Below, in pieces: positions 60,056 to 64,000 of a stretch of 64,000 nt of DNA. The notes beneath the pieces are model-generated. The model was not told the DNA's origin. It searched no databases and worked only from the letters and a program-made list of their open reading frames with translations. The stretch spans positions 34,450,991-34,514,990 of the forward strand of contig JAKCOZ010000007.1 in NCBI GenBank assembly GCA_022605955.1, in the 5' to 3' direction. How positions within the stretch are numbered: position 1 is the stretch's first letter; the number at the start of each line of letters is the position of its first letter. The translations under genes were made by a program, and so were the position numbers. This DNA is from Rallus limicola (taxonomy: Eukaryota > Chordata > Aves > Gruiformes > Rallidae).

Positions 60056-63000
60056 AAGCAGCAGGAGATGCTCTTTGCGACTGGTTCTGTAAGCACAACT
60101 AACAGACTAGAGTGAAGAGTGCTATTAAAAACCATGCTCACATCCAAATTATCCCTTGGCAACTAAAGAAAAACCTCCAGAATTTACCATGCCCTCTTTG
60201 TTTTATTTGCCATCTTAGTATTCAAATGAAGAGAAAGTTTTCCAGAGCTGGTCCTCAGCCTGCCCAGCTTGCAGAAGCTTGTCGGACTTCAAAGGAGATG
60301 CAACAAATTATTGTGGTTCTCTACTCCAGACATTTTGTGAGGATGATTACTGCTGGAAAGCAGTTCCTGTATAAAGATTACAGTCTATCTCTGTTAGTAG
60401 AACACTGTAGATTATCAGGTCTTTATAGGTTTACCTTCTGTCCCTCCCTTGACTGTTTTTAGTTTAAAATTTTGGAAACAAAATTGCTTTTGCTATCCAG
60501 TTAATTTTCCAGTTAGCAAGCACTGACTGCCTTTTACCCTCCCCCAGCGAAGCTGCGCAGGAGGGGCCGTGGGAGGAAGGAAGGAGAGTTTTGTGGTTAC
60601 GGCTCAGATTTGGAAGCTGGGATGCCAGGGCTCTGCTGCCTGTCCTGTCCTGTTTCCATGAGGCTCAGAGCAAATCATGTGACCAGCTTTCCAAAGTGCT
60701 CTGTATCATTTACTTAGCACATCAAGTCCCTGCATCCTGTGATTGCATCTTCTAACTGCTATCAAACAAATGATTTGTCACTGTTTTAATATAAACTTCT
60801 CCAAATCACCACACCCATGTTTTGAAGGCAAAATGCTCACAGAGGGTAATTATTTAGCCTCCTATGGAAATGCTGGGTTCTCATTCTGGTAAGGTTGCTT
60901 CCTCAAAGAGTCTGAGATTGAATGCCCAGGGGTAAAATCCAGGCTGCTTTAGGTGTAGATCCCCAGCATCCATGGCACATGGGTGGCTCTTTAGAGCTGT
61001 GTTCACAAGGGAGTGTAGCAGTGGCAGCCCTTGGTTTAGTTACTCCAGGTCTCCATGCCATAGGGGCAGATATGGACAGCCAAGTCCTGGGGCAGAGCAG
61101 CCTCAAGAACCTGGCAAGGTTAAACCTCATCTCTCTCTGGTGAGGGCAAATCACTTGAGGCCAGTTAATCATTTTAGGGAGTCTCATCCCTGAGCTTCTC
61201 TGGGGAGTAAGAGCTGACTTGCAGCACAGCAAAGGCTCATAGGAAAGAGAAATATTAGGAATTTTGCTTCAGTAGCAGCCTGGTACAGATGTGGATCTGG
61301 GACAGAACCCTATATCACTGTGTGTCATGGCACAAGTGCTTTGGACAGGAGAGGACATCCTAGGAGGCTTTATAACTGGCTGCTGTTGTTCTCCTCTGGA
61401 TGGTGGGAGACAGCAACTCAAAATCACACAGTTAAACTGACAATATGTAAAAGTATCAACAGAGATATTTCTGCTCTCTGCCATGGTGGCAACTCGGCAA
61501 GTCACTACAGATTACCAGGAGAAAGGTTTCTCTTATGGTTTTGCTCCTTAACACTCTCTGAAATTTAACTGCTTTCCAGCTCCACCCTGAACATGCAATC
61601 TCCTTCTCTTTGTACCCCTTACATCTTTGTGAACTGGGCAAAGCCTTTTCTACACCCTTTCTTGGGAGGATATTCTGAGATTTACCTGATCACAAATTAA
61701 TCCCTTTTGGTTCATTTGTGTTGCTGTCATTTAATGAATTTGCCTCGAATTTGTCAAGACTTCTTTTCTTTACTACAGCTCAAATGATACCTAACACATA
61801 CAATACTTAGAAGAATAATTCAGGAGTGGTTGCTCCTCCCTTTTATCACCAAACCTGAGAATGGAATGATGCCTTCCCAAAGGATTTCTCACTAAAAATG
61901 TGGAGTAGCAAAGCACAAAGCGCTGCACAGACTATTTTAAATAGTCCAGCTGTTGCAATGACAGCTATTGATGTGGCTAAGAGAAGGTCATTGAGCTTCA
62001 TAGAAGAAGTGAGGTCTGAAGGAGATGCAAAGAAATGGAGGTCATTGACCATGGAAGGACAAGGGTGATAGAAACCAGCTGGTATCGTGATCAAAATGAC
62101 AATCTGGATGGTGTTTGGTAAGGCATAGTGAAGCACAGGCAAATGACATTGTCTTTTTTTTTTTTTGTGGGAGAAAGCATGAATGCACTTTTAAAGCAGA
62201 CCCCAGGGCACTGGTGGGGGAACTGGGACAGGCTCAGCTGGGCAGCCATGGGTTTTTCTTACTCCTCTTGCTCTCAATCTGCCTTTTTCCATATCGAATC
62301 CAGGGCTGTGACTAATGTCTGTCACATGCTGCTCTCCCACTCCTGCTTCCTAAGGGCACAGAGATGCATTCCTGGGAGCAGGATTTGTTTTGATGGGCTT
62401 CCTGATGTTCTTAAACTGGTTGATTTTATCCATGTAAACTTCCCATTTTCTGTTACTTGCTGTGTCTTTAAGAAGAAAGCAATCTCTGTGGTTGCCATGG
62501 AAAGCCTTGCATATCTCATGAGACTGAACCACAGAATATATAGTGCAGCCACAGAAAATATCTGGAAATATGTTTGCCTGAGAGCTGCAGTCCTCAGGAG
62601 TTTGGCAGCCTTGTAAACAGAGATGCCCCAGCTGGGAAAGGGAATTTCTTTTCCCCAGACAGCTAATGTGGGCACAGGGATGGGATGGCACCTGGAAATC
62701 CTTTGCCTCTGTTCAGGGGGCAGGAGTGAGCTGGGGAGCAGCTTGGGGATGTCAGGGTGGCACGGTGCCATCGCTTCTGTGGAGTGAGCCAGTGTCAGGG
62801 CGAGAACCATGGCTGGAGTGTGAGCATTGGTGCCTCTGCATCTTGCTTATCTCTGCCAGACAACAACTTCTAAAGGCTGACAACAAATGCACATAATGTG
62901 TGCAAACCCTGCTGCTCCGACCGCTACCTAAAGAGCTGATTCCCACACCTTCCTCTAATCTAAAAACCACAGTTTCCCCTTACTTCAGCTGCCAAAACCT

Positions 63001-64000
63001 ACAAGTTCCCCCACAACTTCCTTAACACAATGCAGTGTTTCATGACAAAGTGAAACTTGGAAGTGAAAATCAATTGGGATGAATATTGAATTAACTATAG
63101 TGCACCGATTGAACTATCTGTTTTCTTTTTTTTTTTCCCAAAGCCCATTCAGAACGCCTCAATCAAAGTTAAAATTAAAGGGTCTGGAACAGAACAGAGG
63201 CCAAGTGCTGCTTTAAGACTCCAAAGCTGACCTCTAACTCTGCCAATTTTTTAACATTTTTTTTTAACGTGAACATTACTGGCTTTTCTTCCCAACTGAA
63301 GAGTTAAATAAAAAGTTCATGAGTTAAAAAAAAAAAAAAAAATAAAGAAGAGAAAGAAAAAGAAGAATAAAGGCCAAGCATTCACGTCTCAGGAATCTCT
63401 TTGAGTATGGATTCATTAATGTTCTAGTGTCTCTATTCCAGGTTGCAAACAAAAATGTCATTTCCATGCATAGATTTGCCCAAGAGCTGTTTGGGGACAC
63501 TGAATTCCCTCCTTGGTTTTTGAAGCATTCGAAGGGCTGGTAGGGATGGAGCAGTTTTACAGCCTTCTCCCACCTCTACAGTACACAGTACAGCTGCCTC
63601 CGGCCGTGCTGTAGCTCAGGTTTCCAAACATTTCCACTCTAACACCCTGCTTTTCCAATACAGCAGTTTTTGCTGAGGATCTACCAAAACAAAGTTTCTA
63701 GAAATGCCAATTTATGTAGTTCTGCTGCTCCCAGGAGTGAGGCTGGAAATACATGGCACAAGCTGGCTACACTTGGCACCTGCAAGTTGCCTGAAATGCC
63801 TGATGTGCCCTAAAATGGTGAAGCGTGGACCAGGGCCCATGAGAGCCAGCTTTATGAAAGGGACTGGTTTGCAAAGAAAAAATTAGAACTTTTTATTTCT
63901 GCAGCGTTCAATGCTTTGCACACATTGAAAAACTCCACATGCAAAGGAGCCACACATAGGCCACCACTTTAGGGGTGTTGGGGAGTCACTGAATTTAATT
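60056..64000. other. Unique non-coding sequence to the window end
   Basis: No gene recognised. The overlapping 162-codon frames at 62128-62616 (+) and 62322-62810 (-) occupy the same bases on opposite strands and have no domains. Simple tracts are a T14 run at 62153-62166 and A/G-rich sequence at 63326-63372. The AT-rich stretch at about 63000-63120 has no repeats and could be constrained. Confidence 0.5.
63326..63372 (+). repeat. A17 run followed by A/G-rich tract
   Basis: Seventeen A residues followed by purine-rich sequence with AAGAAG and GAAAGAAAAAG words. Simple repeat. Confidence 0.9.

Noticed and set aside
62128..62810. Two 162-codon frames on opposite strands as possible genes
   Set aside because: They occupy the same bases in opposite directions, one starts in a T-run, and neither product resembles a known family.
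1..64000. tRNA, rRNA, CRISPR arrays or bacterial operons
   Set aside because: No cloverleaf with A and B boxes, no rRNA words and no regularly spaced direct repeats were seen; the CR1 content identifies the DNA as vertebrate.

Overview
This window reads as intergenic or intronic nuclear DNA from an amniote, most likely a bird. Interspersed repeats are almost all CR1-family LINE fragments. Several end in the short CR1 3' tail (ATTCTGTG-type units), for example near 8561, 24380, 25822 and 50552. There are no Alu-, B1- or L1-type mammalian elements, and base composition is moderate with CpG depletion outside a few pockets. The CR1 ends look like those of neoavian birds, but a crocodilian or turtle cannot be formally excluded by eye.

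No recognisable host gene, rRNA, tRNA or CRISPR array was found. All long ATG-initiated reading frames look like chance ORFs or CR1 relics. Two stretches deserve a check as possible coding exons. Positions 51968-52161 (+) form a 194-base open frame with a good 3' splice site, a good 5' splice site and raised CpG. Positions 43547-43735 (+) form an open frame ending in TAA, in another CpG-richer pocket.

Layout. 1-8 kb: unique sequence with a very decayed but still open CR1 reverse-transcriptase relic at 2917-3310 (-). 8.5-17.6 kb: three minus-strand CR1 copies, including a 1.4-kb copy whose reverse transcriptase can be followed from its N-terminal part to the YADD box. 18-23.8 kb: unique sequence with an (AAT)10 tract, a G-run tract, a CA microsatellite, a CpG pocket and two abutting tandem duplications at 19712-19773. 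23.8-29.3 kb: a cluster of plus-strand CR1 3' ends plus one minus-strand scrap. 29-50 kb: mostly unique, with several decayed palindromic short elements that resemble ancient amniote MITEs, one MIR/CORE-SINE-like fragment, and several CpG-retaining stretches that could be conserved non-coding elements. 50-58.7 kb: more CR1, including an ancient L3/CR1-like copy. 58.7-64 kb: unique sequence with one MIR-like scrap and simple repeats.

The repeats span several ages: near-intact avian CR1 tails, frameshifted CR1 reverse-transcriptase relics, and amniote-wide fossils. None of the elements looks capable of activity. No operon-like organisation or novel mobile or defence system is visible. The most useful leads are the candidate exon, the CpG-retaining pockets, the paired tandem duplication and the series of palindromic fossils.
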